This document shows positions 1 through 12,820 of a stretch of 64,000 bases of DNA, piece after piece. The notes beneath the pieces are model-generated. The model had not been told where the DNA came from. It ran no database searches and saw only the letters and a program-made list of their open reading frames with translations. Position numbers and translations under genes: made by a program. The stretch's first letter is position 1. Each line of letters starts with the position of its first letter. The DNA comes from Apostichopus japonicus. Its lineage: Eukaryota > Echinodermata > Holothuroidea > Aspidochirotida > Stichopodidae. The stretch spans positions 13,424,501 to 13,488,500 of the forward strand of contig NC_092580.1 in assembly GCF_037975245.1 (NCBI RefSeq), in the 5' to 3' direction.

Positions 1-1051
1 GAAAGATTTCCATCCATGAACCGATGAAATAGATTCACTAAAGTTTAATGTTTTCCAATACAAGTTTAGGCCTTTCCGATCCAAACATTGTTATGACTTA
101 CAGTATGTTATGACTCATTTCAATGGAACATATACACTAAACCGTACAGAGTCAAGATTAGACACTGTAAAAATGCTAATTGGGGTTTACAGGGCATAAT
201 TTAGTGTTCACATGTAGTGTACAAGTTTTGAAGGTTTTGAAGTTTGTCTAGAGCTGATAATATACTAACTGTATATGGTTCCTGTGTAAAAACCTGGATA
301 TGCATAGATCTTTACACAGCAGTTTGACCATTTTCTTAAATACTTGAGTGATTGTATACAGAATTTTATATGCTAATAGCTCTTACTATGAAAAAACTAA
401 ATTATGTCATAATTTTATTGAAAAAGTATTCAACTATTGTTTGTTATTATTATTGTTGTTGTTATTAATATAAATTGAGTATGGAAATGATAAGTTAATA
501 TCCAAGAATACTTAGTAGGCGAACCATATTGGATGGTAGCCCTGGACAAGCAAGACTTGGAATGTGAAGGGAAAAAAAAACCTACAGTTGTGAATAATTT
601 ACTTTATCAATTAATTCTTCAAATATATTAAAAGTATATATTATTGTATGAATTTTTGCTTAAAGAATCATGCATGCAGGGAAGATAGATAGATGCAGAG
701 CTAAGAATTTTTGATCTCCTGCAATGTTTCCTAAACATTGGTTAAAACATACTATAACTTAAAATCAAATATCTTACTGTCAATTGTGTTTCAATTGGGA
801 AAAGCAATATAAATCAAGAATCAGCATGTTGATATTCTTACAGGAGGATCGAACACAGCTATGATTTTTGGTACTTTACCTTACTTGATATAAAAGATAC
901 ATTTGATGAACATCTGCAAAAAAATGTTGTTTTAAGTTAATAGAGTAATAAAAATGTGAAAAGTGGGGAGATGCAAATGATTAGCATTCATATCTGTTGG
1001 ACAAAGGCAGCAAGTTTTTTTTAATCAATGGCACATCTTTCACAACTGCAG
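1..1051. other. Probable ABHD6 intron, no exon recognised
   Basis: AT-rich sequence left of the first recognisable ABHD6 exon. No open frame resembling the N-terminal membrane anchor was found. About 271-345 resembles a short dispersed repeat also present at 10190-10275, 18850-18955 and 56375-56465 (shared words TATGGTTCCTGTGTA, ATGCATA, TTTGACCATTTT). Confidence 0.5.
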
Positions 1052-4000
1052 GTTAAATTTGCAGAGGAATGGCTATTCAGTGAAATACCAGACAGTTGGA
1101 GATTTTACGTACTGTTACGCAGAAAGAGGGAGGCCTTCACAGAACGTACCTTCAATTTTATTTCTTCATGGCCTGTCAGCCTCAAAAGAGATGTGGTTTC
1201 CAATGGTTACGGTCAGTATTCACAAAACCGTCGTTGTTATTTATTGCCATCCGTGCAGAATTTGACACTTCACGGTGTTCTGCCATCCGCTTCGGAAGAG
1301 TAAATGATTAAAAATTAGGCGATTCAGAGCTATGCCAACCATCATTACAAGTGCATATGGTACTCAAAAACAATGGTTTCTAATATTTAAGCAACACCAC
1401 TAGATATAATTTTACTATCATACAATCCACATCTGCTGGTACATATATTGTATGTATTATAGATTATTTATGCAGATAAACGTTTAATGCATATATCAAT
1501 AATTACAACAGGCTATCCCATTACTTGCAACTTAGGTTGAAATCAATAAATACATTTCAAACAATATTTAAATTGTATATATAAATAAACACTGTAAGAC
1601 TGTGAACTAAATGTATAGATACAAAATCACACTGTATACTAAAGAAATATTTGGGTGCTAAATTTTGCCTTCAGGTATTTTGCAGATATCTGTATTAATG
1701 ACTCACTTCCATAAGTTTATACTACAATTTAACCTTTAAGAAATATTTCACAATTTTATGCTTCTTAATATTTTGCAACTCCTTTTTGGTGGGTACTTTA
1801 GCTTAGCTAATAGAATATTTCTTTTTAGTTCTTTGGTACTTTTTTTTGCCAGTTTCTCAAAATTGTTCATATCAGGAAACTTTTTTGGGAAGCCAAATCC
1901 CCTGACAGATTCATCTGTCCCCAACGGTTGCACGAGTTGCTCTAATATGCTTGCTTGGTGAAAAATACTAAGTGCTTAGAAATTTTACAATTGCTGTAAT
2001 TTAAAAGACTGGCTACATTAAACTGCTACAGTTGTGATATCAAAAGCCCCCCAGCACACTGCCCCAAGTGATCGAAGACTCGACTTGACCGTCGTGGCCT
2101 AGTTTTTTGATGATCGTGAAGATGCATGGTGGCCTGCAACTAAACCCTGCTCACTGACCGACCGATATGCGCAAACAACGACTGTTTCCTTGTAGCGACT
2201 AAATGCCCGGTTTAGGTCGCATGCAATTTTTCTTCCCCCCGGTGGGTAAAGGTTATGTTGGTTAGAACTGTGCAGTCTAAGTCTTGAACCATGGAGCCTC
2301 CCCATCAACTGCCTGCAAAGCGCTACAAGTTCATTTTTTTCCCGACTGAAGATGACAGGATTTAAAGACTGGCAAAACCTTGATCACTCCTAGCATTAAG
2401 CGATATATGCAAACTGCCCGACTATCTTGGATTTTCCAGGTAGCACCTGATGAGTTTAGTAGGGCCGTGATCATTAGGATAGTGTGCTGTGAGCATTATA
2501 ATAAAGCACTCTCATTCAATGTAACTTGTAAGTAATACAGTAAACGAAAACCTATTAAAAGAAGTGACTCTTTGCTCATGTGTGGGATGCCAAATTTGTT
2601 GGAATAATGAATATTATATTTTATCTACTTTGAAATTTTCACTCCGTGACTTTATATTGAAACTGCACTCTGTCGAAATAGCATCCGGTTGTATCGTCTG
2701 TACCTAATTAGAACATAAATTTTGCTCCTTCAAAGTACTGGAAAACTACTGTTTTCTAGGAAGATCAAACGTGAGTCTGATGTCGAGGGAAGTCAAAGTA
2801 TCGATACCTTGTCATTATGACCACTTGAGTGCTGCATGAACCTTGCCAAGGTTTTCATAATATGCAGTATTTTAAAGATCAAAACCTAAAATCTTGACTG
2901 CAATCTTCTTATATGTAGTCCGTAGTCTGGGTAGCAGTTCTGCACACTGTTTACGCTAGTTTTCCCACACTTTTCCACTTCCTCACTTCCTTCCCCTGTT
3001 TGGAAACATGGTTCAGAACCGATCACTTCCTCATTCTGTTTTGGCATCTCACGAGAGTGCTCGTTAGCCTCATGGTTTGTTTTTGTTTCTTGCTCTATAA
3101 TTTACATCATGAATGTAAACAACCAGTACATTTTTTGTGGTTTTAAAGAGAATTTCATTGTGAATGAATCTAGTCAGGACTTCTGCTGTACTTGCCAGTT
3201 TAAAGCTGTGCCGAAAAATTTGTCTGTTTACCAGTTTAATTGATTTGATTGGTTTGTTGTTTCTTTTTCTTCTTCCTCTGAAGGCCATCCCACGTGACCG
3301 CCACATTGTTTTGCTTGACATGCCCGGCCATGGAAACAGCAGTCGACGACTTGACTATAATTACTCTTTTGTAAACCAAGCATCGAGAGTAGCTCAGGTA
3401 AAGTAAATTAAATTCTCATCTATCAGTCAGATGACAGCCGTTCTCAAAAAGGCGGCCAACGGGCCAAAAGGGGGGGGGCAGGGGAGGGAGCACAATTGGT
3501 ACTAATTGGGTACACATGGTACCCCGTTCAGTTTGAGCACCCTACCGGCCCACCTTGCATGCACTTCTCGATCTAGGTGTGCAATGAGATTTGTGATTCT
3601 GTCTGGCTGTTTGCTTCAATGAATGTCTTTCTTTGGCTTTTTAGAAAAATTAAATGAGAAGCCTTGATTTTAGGATATATGAGTCAAGTCTTTTTCTTGA
3701 TTAGTGTTGTCCAGCTGTAGAAGATGTCATGTTCAAGCTTCAGTTTGCTTTAAAAAATAATACCAAACTGTGATGATAAGAGGCTGGACGTCCTTTCAAC
3801 AGGAAAGATAAGGCACGCCCCCCCCCATCCCCAGGCCTTACACCAACAACGATGAAAACATACATTGACATGAAAGGTTTGAAAATGAAAAAGACTACGT
3901 TTCAAGTTGTAAGACAGATAGTTTCTGTATACGACTAGTATAAGAACTCACGATTAAAGAGAAGTCAAATGGTAGAGACCAGAGGCTAAGATGCAGGAAG

Positions 4001-7000
4001 GGTCTGAAGTACTGTTGTAAGGGGTGTCCCCTTTCCCTCTGAGAAATTTTGTTGAAGTTTAAGGGTGCTTAGATGCCAAAAGGTGCTATATTTTTACAAC
4101 TTTTGAAACGATGTTGAAGAATTTTTGACTGGTTAGGCTGTAACCGCATACTATAATGCATAAATGTTGTATATTTTATGTACAGTACACTAAGAAATGT
4201 TTGTAATATTGTCTACCATAAGGGGGGATGGGGCTGGGGGGAGGAAGTGGAACACCGTAGGTAGTCTGTGATGTCATCACAGGAAATGTTCATTATTTAG
4301 ACTGTTAGAATCTTCTTCTTGCCCTGTCGTTGAAACCTGATACTACAGTTCTGCTTATTGCTCGACTGTCAATTTTCTCTGTAATGAGAATTTTTAATCA
4401 AAATATTATCTTGTGTAGATTATACTATTTTCCCCTCTGTGGATAAGTGATTGAAACATTATAAAGAAATAAAACACAGATGATACTTTCAGCTGAATGG
4501 CCCTGATGTCATTATTCACTCTGCTGTTGCCTGATATGCATTTACAAAGTATCATCACAGTAAAGAAAAATGCTTAGCTTCACTTTACAAGAGACTATGA
4601 GGATTTGGTTTTTAACCTAAATATACAGAAATTTCTTCAGCAATGAATTGTGTATTAAGCAGTCAGCTTTAAGCACACCAGAGGACCCTTTCATGTTTGT
4701 GAGTCCAAATTTTTTTCCAGTGACGTGAAAGTTTTCATTCCCCTTTTATCACTTGTTCTTCTTTTTCTCTTTAATTTTTTTTAATATTTTTGCTCTCCAT
4801 ATTTGTAAGATACTAAACAACATTGGCATATATGATGTTTCATTATTCTACCACAGAGATATTTCCTACCATGAAATATTAGCAATCATTTACAACAACA
4901 AGAACCAAAAAATAAATGAAAACCGCACCAAAATTGGGTCAACATATTTAGAGCTTAGTATCGAAGTTCCCATATAAGTTAACCATTCTTTGATTGCTAT
5001 CATCGCTAATATTGAAACTCACATTGAAAGAAGACAGTCGTTCAGTTTTTGTAGCATACGGTATATATGATATGTATCATTATTTTTAATTTATATCTAT
5101 ATATCCTGTGTTAAGTACCGCTCATTGACACATGAATAATCCCTCTCTCCTGCTATTAGTCATACTGTCCACTTTAAATAATTACAGGGAGACAGGAAAT
5201 CTCTTTTTCATTTTTAATAAACTGTATGGTTTCCTTTACCAATTGACATCCTTCCTCAAGGACTTGGTACACCTGCTTTTGATTCAAAGACAATTAAATA
5301 CCTCTCGTAAATATATATTTATGAGGTTATTCCCATTCTATTTTTTTGGTCATGGGCTGTTCTATTTTTTGTTTTCTTCTTCTTTTGCTGTAGTTTGTGA
5401 TCACTACTGGATTGGGTAAGAAGCCATTTCATCTCGTGGGTATATCTATGGGAGGTGGTGTCGCCGTGGCATTTGCTGCCACTCATCCCCGGGATGTCAC
5501 AAAACTATCTTTACTCTGTCCAGCAGGTATGGGGTTTTTTTTCTGCTTTTTAAAAAAAAATGTACAGTCTTAAAGGGTGTGAAGACTCACGCAAAAAGAA
5601 ACGTATTTATGCCTGTAATCTGACCTAGTTTCGAATGAGGTGTAACAGAAGTGTTAGACACCACCATCGATCCCAGAAAATACACACACAGCTTGCTACT
5701 GTCGGTAATTAGACAACTCCCTGCTAGTGTACAGTCAATACATACAGCTGCGGTCAATACCCACAACACAGTGTAGATACGATACAGCGATGGACATCTC
5801 AGGTCCAGCTAAAGATAACAAGGTATCACGTTTCATTACTGTCTGCATTTTGTAGCAACACGAACAAAACGTCACTTGCAAGTGACAGAAAGTTAACTTT
5901 TTCAGATGGCCGCACGCGGTTTGAGGCGAGTCTTCAATGCCTTTAAAGGTGGATCTATTTAATATAAACAAGCTAGAAAAAAAAAGGAGATGTTCAGAGA
6001 TGCTCAGACTGTAAAGGAGAAGTCTCTTTGTTAAAATCTGAAGATTTGTCCCAAAATTCAATAATTACATGCTATCGTGAAATTTTCTCTGTGTTTAATA
6101 AGATGGTGCTATGTTTGTGCTGTGATTAATATTGTGTATATATTAAGTGTCCTGGCCACAAATGTGAGATTGGAATGGAGTCATAATAAATTAATTGAAC
6201 TTCAATCAGACAGGTCTGTTCAGTTAAAGGAAGAATTAATCCAAAGTTACGCAAGACTAGTCCTTTCAGTTAAAACTAGAGTCATTCAGAAATTGGCCAG
6301 ACAAAGTTGACAAGCCCAGAGGTAAACTATTAGAGAGTGCTTGAAGACATTGTAATATATTGTAGGCACTCCTGTGAAATACTCATATAGTTCCTACATG
6401 CCCTCTTTAATAGAATATTCAAAGGTTGGTTCATTTGAAGGCAAAGGTGGAACAAACAGGTGTGATGTCATACTGTAGATGCACATGTACAAAAACTTTT
6501 TGTAGCCATTTTCTCAGTAGTTAATATATTGTAGGCACTCCTGAGAAGTACTCATAGAATTCCTACATGCCCTCTTTAATAGAATATTCAAAGGTTGGTT
6601 CATTTGAAGGCAAAGGTGGAACAAACAGGTGTAATGTCATACTGTAGATGCACATGTACAAAACTGTTTTTCCCCGCCATTTTCTCATTAGTTTACAATT
6701 TTTACGGTTTTCATTTTCAACCTAATTGGATACACCACCTGTCCACAGTGTGAGTACTGTACACCACAGTCTTACATTAGGCATGATTTTTGAACTTGAC
6801 GTCATCCTTATTTACAGTTATTTGAAATCCTACCTAATTCAAAAAGGTCAAAACATTTGAGTGAAAAATTTAAAAAGCAAAAAACATGTTTATTTGTCCG
6901 TGCATAACTATGACATCACACCTGTTTGCTTCAAGTTCACTTGTGGCACAGACTGTAAATCATTACAACTTACAGCAGGATGTTTAGAATATGTACTTCC

Positions 7001-10000
7001 TTCATAAAGTATAAAATGTATTCTTTTAATATATACAAGATTGGTTTCCAAATTAATTTTAACTACACAAGTCTTGTCGGGCTTAATACTTTATAAATAT
7101 TTTCATAAATTAGCCAGCCAAGTCTGGTGAAATGAACATTGAAGTTTGTTTTTAAAGCTTATTCTGTCAGGTAAGGTCAACAGAAATATGATCAAATTTA
7201 ATTGCATTAAAAAACTTAAAAAGTTATTATGTAAATTTAACAAAAATTATTACAAAATAGGAGTTTTCAAGCGAGTGTCAGTGTCCACCATTGAAGAGGA
7301 TTTAATGTAACAACAATTTTCTGATCAAATACTTCTTTTTGCGAAATCAAAGCTTACACCAGTAGGTTAAAAACAGATTATTAAACAGACGAAACCTAAA
7401 ATATATAATCCGACTTCTAAGGCAAATATACAAAAATGCCAACCATTCAGGATATCCCATAATTCGTACAGAAAAAACCCTGGATAAATGCAGAAATAGG
7501 ATTTTTGCTTATTTAGTGTGGATTTTGGGTGCACCCGTCAGTCTCAAAAGAATAGATCGCTGCTCTTAGAGCTTTGCGTAAAAGTCTCAACAGTCACATG
7601 TACCAGCCTGTCACAGAAAGTGTCACACTGTCAGCAACAGTCACAATTAGCAATTGTCAACAGTCTCACCAATCTGACAGTTGCAAAGGATTTCTTAAAT
7701 TTGAATAAGTGAGAATGTAGAATCTATTTTCAGAAGTTCCAGGGACCCAGATTGATTCGTTTTCCAGTCCGGCAATCTTTTGAAAATTTCATCGCAACAT
7801 CTTCTTAGAACTGTTTGTAAATGGAAATTGCCTTTCTAGTTTGACTAGACAATTCTCTTTGGGATCACTTTAGTCTAAAGAGATTCCGAGGTTTCCACAT
7901 ACATACATAATTAGTAAGTTTGTGGGTTCCTGACCTCCCCCCACCAACCCCCCCTTTTTGTTTGTTTGTTGATGTTTCTTTCATCCTGCTTCACTGGAGC
8001 AGGCTTTGCAGAGTGGATGAAGGGCGACTACATGCAGGATGCGAAAAAGGGCCTCTTAGTGACCGACTCGTCGTGGATGCCAATTAATACAGACGAACAG
8101 AGGAAGGCGATACCTTATCTCTTTCACGGTGCTGGGTTAAAAATTCCAAAATTGGTAAAGAAACCTGTCATCGCTCGATCCCACGCACATCACTCACGTT
8201 CTCATGTTTTTTGTCGTTCACTAACCATGCAGGTTTCCACACTCATAACGGGAGCGAGTACCTGCAGGACGTCGCTAAGGGCTTGATAGCCGCGGACCCC
8301 GGGAAGTTGCCCATCAGTGCCTCTGAGCAACATAAAGCGTTTCATTACATCTTTCATGTTCAGGAAGGAAAGGAAATTCCCAGACTGGTAAATCGCCTTT
8401 AAAATCCTGCCGTCTGGCCATTACCATTGTTTCTTCTCAGGTCATTTCTGTTTTATTTCATGTATCTAACTAGATATATTTCATGTATCTAACTAGATAT
8501 TTCACAGCTAACATTTACATATATACACAATATTCCCTAACCCTTCATCCTACTGTGTTACTTATACTCTTCTTGCTTGCTTGCTTGCTTTTCGGACACT
8601 TTGTTTGTTGTTTTCACTCTGTCTCATTTTAGTCACCGTTTATTTCATTCAGTTGACATCTCAAATGATGAAGGGGTAAAGCGCAACAACTTTTGAAACA
8701 CTTGACATTTTTCTTTGCATATTTTAAAATTTTAAAGAGAACATAGAAATTCATTTATAACAATTATTAGCAAACTTGTCGGGACAACTTTCAGTTTTTA
8801 ACTGCTACTGTCTCTAGAAACCTGCTACTGTCAAGTAAAGAACAATGAAGCAAACTCTTACATGAATTGGAGATTATCGGACAGCCTGAAAGTACGGAGT
8901 TTGCCCTTTGGCTTTACCCTCATCTAGTAATTCATTACTAAACTGTATCCCATATTTTTGGGTATTGTGTGAAAACATTTGAGAATTGCAGGAGAGTATT
9001 AAAGGTCCCTTTTGTGTACCCCTTCTGCTCTTCCATTCCATTATTCTCCCTCCATCAACCCCCCACCCCCCCCCTCTACCCAACCTAATGGATACTTATT
9101 CTGCAGTTCGATGTTAATATTAAGATTCCATGCCATCATCATATTAACCGGTGCAAAGTTTTCATGGTCGTCCGGGACGACCAAATTTCTCTTCTGATGA
9201 CAAAGAATCAGCTTTAGAGGTTGTTAGGTGGATGATCAAATTCAGATTGCATTGTACTTGATATACCCCCAAACAATTTGCAATTATTAATTGGTAACAC
9301 CATCCATCACTATGGAGATCAATTAGTGGTTACTCCTACTTTATGATCCACCCAAAACTGAGTTTTGTGGGCCCAGAAGTTGGTGTTCTATTCACCAACT
9401 TTATACTTTATACATCTCTCCTACGGTGTACGTATTAGTCATTCTTGTTTATTTTTGCTACATGTTTTTCAGACTCACCAAAGTCACTGTTTGGGACAAT
9501 CAAAAAGTAAAGCTTAGTTGTCCAAGGGAAAACGAGAAATTAAAAGAATTTTGCCCTCTGTACTAAGCATTACCATCCACGCTATTAATCGTCATAATAC
9601 GTATTCACATGATCTGAACCTGTAAGGTTCTTACTGTCACTATAAGTACCTACCAATGAAGACTTTAAAACTTTTTTTTTTTTCTTTCAATTTATAGTAT
9701 TCCTGGCTAGCATTTGAGATAATGTCGATGAAGAGAGACATTCACGGCAAAGGTAAGATGTTCTTTCATAGTTGGAAGACTTCTTAATTATTATTAATAA
9801 GCTCACATTTCTAGTTGTTAAGGATATTTTGAAGTGTCTGGTCTCTGCTAGAGCCAAAAAATAGATATTAGCTAATAAATCAGCCATACCAGTTATTGAT
9901 AAAAGAGCCATCATTCTGCCCTGATTCTAATATGCAAATAAGACTTGATCTAGTTTAATCTGCCTTCATAACTAATAAGCTGTCAATGTTTGCTTTGAGG

Positions 10001-12698
10001 AAGACATTCTCATGATATTAAAACATCGTGACATTGCTGCACTAATATAATAATAATAATAATAAAGTATAATAACGCTAGTATTATCAATGTAGCTTGT
10101 TTATGGAAACATATTTGTTTGACAGAGACATGTATGTTCAGGGAATTTTGTATTGCAGTCTTGAAGGCTCTGACTGTTACCTTACAAAAACAATTGGTTT
10201 CTGTGTACAAAAACTGTTATACATCTTTGCCAATCTTTGCATAGCATTTTGCAATGCGATGCCGGATGAAGTTTTCCCTGATGTTGCAAGAACTTAACAG
10301 CTTCTTCTTATCAACTGAGAAATGGACAAGACCATAAATTGTTTTTCAAGTTACATCTATTGATCTATTACATCAATCAATTGCATGGGTTAATGGTTTT
10401 AGAAACTGATATTAAGTACCTGAGAAAGTGGGTGTAATAATTGGATTGCGGGTTTCTTTATATGTTGTCAGTTTATTATGGGGCCTGATGGAGGAAAGCA
10501 GTTTATTCTGGCAATTCTAGAGCCTAATTCTAGAGCCCAATTCTAGAGCCTAAGAGTTCTCATCCAGGTTCAATATGTTATTTTTTTCTGTCTTTGCAGT
10601 TTCAAGTGACTTGGAAGCTGATGTGAACAACAAAGTACTTCACAGGCATATTACCAAAGTTGAAGCCCCAACACAAGTACTCTGGGGCAAATATGACAGG
10701 GTGAGTAGAATATTTGAAAATACAGAATTTACAATGACTTTTAAGGTATTGACACATCGGAAAGCTGCAGCCATAGATTTTCGTTGTCAGAATTTAGGTT
10801 TAGGGCTTATTTTTAAATCCACCAGCTTGTGCGGATTTTTTATATCAGTCACAAACAACATTTAATCAAAGAGAGAGAAAAAAAGCTGTTAGCAGAGATG
10901 CTGACTAGTTGTCTACTGCAAAAAAGCCAACAGGTGTAAGTAGATATGTAAAAGTTAGAGGGGCTTGACAGTTCAATCCTAGCAGGATCTTCTTTAGTGG
11001 CTGACTGAAATGAAAGCAAATTAAGAACCCATTAAGAGACAAACAGACAGACAGACAAAACTTTAAATTGGACAAATGAGCAATGAATAGAGAAACAATA
11101 GACAAAACAAAGAAGAGGCAAGATGATGAAAGGGAAGAGAGATGAGAGGATTAAGGGATTTGGAGATTAAACTCTAAGGGATATGACACCACATGAAAGG
11201 TCAGGCCCTTTAGCTAGAATTAATCGAGATTAGTCGCTAACTTAAAATCATGACATAAACAGACCAAGCATAGTCAATCGGCCACCCGATTCTCTGGTCA
11301 TGTCCGGTAATCTTTGCCTTTGTAGTTTTTCGTCTGCCTTACCGTGCTTGCTTACACAGTAGCAGCAGAGAGTATGATATCACTTGTAGACTGTATGTAA
11401 CCTTCACCAACAAATTGCGAATGACCGGGAACAATACAAAAGTCATAACAGATATCTTTTATCTCAAAAATCTTTTGTTTATTTTGACCGCATATAACTT
11501 GCATTTTATGGCCTGTTGCCTTGAAATGACTGCACTGGCTGATGTGATATCAAAAGAATTTTTTGATGTGACTGTTACCCAAAGGATGCAAATTTGTATA
11601 AAGTTGAACACATCTTTGATGATAATTGGGTTATGGAGATATTTGGAGATAGGGTGTGTGTGGTAGCGCTGATAGTCGACTCTTTTTTATTGTAGTCGAT
11701 TAATCGCATAGCTCTTCTCGTGATTACTCGGTTACAGTTATTACGTCATCACTGTCATATTTACATTGCAGAAATACAGTCAAAACAAATCTTTCTCCAT
11801 GGTGCACTGTCTTTATTTGTTCTTTCGTGTCTGGAAGTGTGGTGTCTAAAACATGTTTAAACATCTACCAAACAAAACCTGTGAAAGCTTTCAATCAACA
11901 ACGTTTCTTAAAATCGTTCATAGTAAATCAAAAACTTTCGAATGAATCTACGAGGCTACTACGACTACTAGCAATAATAAAAGCAAATGTGTAAACAATA
12001 AATAGATGAAGCGGTGTGATGATTAGTATGCAAAAGTTTTCTGTACAAGGATGTTCTATATTCTAGGCTAGGCTCTAGCCTAGCGCAAATGGCAGGCACA
12101 TTGAAATTAACTACACCGCAATCGACACACTCGATCAGACATCCGATAAATGTGATCCAGGCAGATCCGAGCAGATGCTTTACCGATTTTTCACACAGCA
12201 CAGTGCTAGTGTAGCATTGTGAGAACCTGTACTTTTGCGATATTTTGCTGACAAACTGCTTTAGTGTTGTTTTGATAGGTTAGGCTATTACTCAAAGCAG
12301 TTTATGTGTAGTGCTAGTTTGAAGTCGAGTAATCGCAACTTAGGTTTTGAGCGCGATTAATCGAACTTCCAAAGTGTAATCGCGACTCCTGGCAATTAAT
12401 CGATTATGACTATCAGCACTAGGGTGTGGGTGGGGGGGGTGAGTTGGAGCTGGGGAGGGGGTGCCTGGGGAAGTGCCAATGGTTACTAGTGTGACACCGG
12501 CCTGCAAATCTATTCCCCGAATGACATCAACGCCTGCTCTATCTTCTCCAGCTCGTCCACCCGTCAGGAGCAGAGGTTGTGAAGGCTGCCCTCCCTGCTT
12601 GCCAAGTTCACATGTTAGAGAACTGTGGACACACAATTTCTTACGACAGACCCTTCAGAGCTATGAAGCTCATCTTGGAATTTTTGGACAGTCTATGA
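1052..12698 (+). CDS. ABHD6: ABHD6-like monoacylglycerol lipase, 3' seven exons (5' end not seen)
   Basis: Alpha/beta-hydrolase resembling ABHD6, a membrane-anchored serine hydrolase that in vertebrates cleaves monoacylglycerols such as 2-arachidonoylglycerol. Exons read in frame: 1052-1211, 3284-3397, 5394-5526, then 8003-8154 or 8233-8387, then 9698-9752, 10600-10700 and 12552-12698. All have AG/GT borders and matching phases. Visible landmarks are the oxyanion-hole stretch SILFLHGLSASKEMW in the first exon, LLDMPGHGNSSR in the second, the nucleophile elbow GISMGG (catalytic Ser) in the third, the acid in LWGKYDR at the end of the 101-nt exon, and the base in LENCGH in the last exon, which ends LEFLDSL-stop. 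The N-terminal transmembrane segment of human ABHD6 (about 45 residues) is not seen and probably lies left of the window. About 13 cap residues matching human GLVDVRIPHNNF are also unaccounted for, so a micro-exon in the 8388-9697 intron is possible. Very confident in family; less so in exact exon 1 start (1052 or 1065). Confidence 0.93.
5574..5942 (+). mobile_element. TTAA-flanked MITE in ABHD6 intron 3 (369 bp)
   Basis: Bounded on both sides by TTAA (5570-5573 and 5943-5946), the target duplication typical of piggyBac-type elements. The ends are imperfect inverted repeats: AGGGTGTGAAGACTC on the left and, read from the right, AGGCATTGAAGACTC. It has no coding capacity. A second copy lies in reverse orientation at 25529-25835, with shared internal blocks such as GTTAACTTTTTCAGATG and GGTATCACGTTTCATTACTG. 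Confidence 0.78.
6350..6690 (+). repeat. Two tandem ~170-bp copies in ABHD6 intron 3
   Basis: A block beginning AATATATTGTAGGCACTCCTG and running through TTCAAAGGTTGGTTCATTTG and GTCATACTGTAGATGCACAT occurs at about 6352-6520 and again at about 6523-6690. The copies are nearly identical, indicating a recent local duplication. Confidence 0.85.
8003..8154 (+). CDS. ABHD6: ABHD6 cap-domain exon, version a (152 nt)
   Basis: Encodes Gly (split codon) then FAEWMKGDYMQDAKKG through GLKIPKL, part of the mobile cap over the lipase active site that follows the nucleophile exon. The acceptor is gagcag at 7997-8002 and the donor GTAAAG at 8155. It enters in phase 1 and leaves in phase 0. It is homologous to the next exon (8233-8387): same start (GF), shared Y-x-Q-D, KGL, PI, EQ-x-KA and IP-x-L, about 40% identical by eye. 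It is either one of a mutually exclusive pair or a constitutive exon next to a decayed copy; both copies are intact, which favours the former. Confidence 0.87.
8233..8387 (+). CDS. ABHD6: ABHD6 cap-domain exon, version b (155 nt)
   Basis: Second, diverged copy of the preceding exon: Gly (split codon) then FHTHNGSEYLQDVAKG through GKEIPRL. The acceptor is catgcag ending at 8232 and the donor GTAAAT at 8388. Entry phase 1 and exit phase 0 match version a exactly, and it has no stop in frame. Only 78 nt separate it from version a. Joining a to b shifts the frame and reaches TGA at 8284-8286, so the two cannot be productive together. Confidence 0.87.
9130..9470 (+). repeat. Dispersed repeat with GGTCGTCC core (copy in ABHD6 intron)
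   Basis: Contains CATGGTCGTCCGGGACGACCA and the tail words GTGTTCTATTCACC, ATACATCTCTCC and TATTAGTCATTCTTG. Related blocks occur at about 17540-17960, 22300-22640, 46890-47240, 55320-55480 and 57300-57500, in both orientations. No terminal structure was resolved. Confidence 0.6.
11659..12420 (+). mobile_element. hAT-like MITE just before the last ABHD6 exon
   Basis: The ends form an inverted repeat: AGCGCTGATAGTC at 11665 and, read from the right end, AGTGCTGATAGTC. AGGGTGTG stands on both sides (11651-11658 and 12421-12428), consistent with an 8-bp hAT-type duplication, though a GT-rich extension makes the left border uncertain. Subterminal CGATTAATCGC words recur. A 3'-truncated copy lies at 37913-38425. 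The element ends about 130 nt before the ABHD6 terminal exon. Confidence 0.68.
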
Positions 12699-12814
12699 TA
12701 GGTTTTGCCCGACTCGTTCGATGCAGCGGAACTACAGAAAGGATATCATTGACGGATGTTTGGCGACGTCGAGATCCGTCGCAATCAGATGAAATTTGTT
12801 TAAAGCCCTTGCTA

Positions 12815-12820
12815 AATAAA
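12815..12820 (+). promoter_or_regulatory. Likely polyadenylation signal of ABHD6
   Basis: AATAAA 117 nt beyond the ABHD6 stop codon. Position and sequence fit a short 3' UTR. Other AATAAA words occur in this AT-rich DNA, so cDNA ends would be needed to be sure. Confidence 0.5.

Noticed and set aside
9107-9155. Candidate ABHD6 micro-exon reading FDVNIKIPCHHHIN
   Set aside because: It resembles the missing cap segment only loosely, and its length (not a multiple of three) breaks the phase required between 8387 and 9698.
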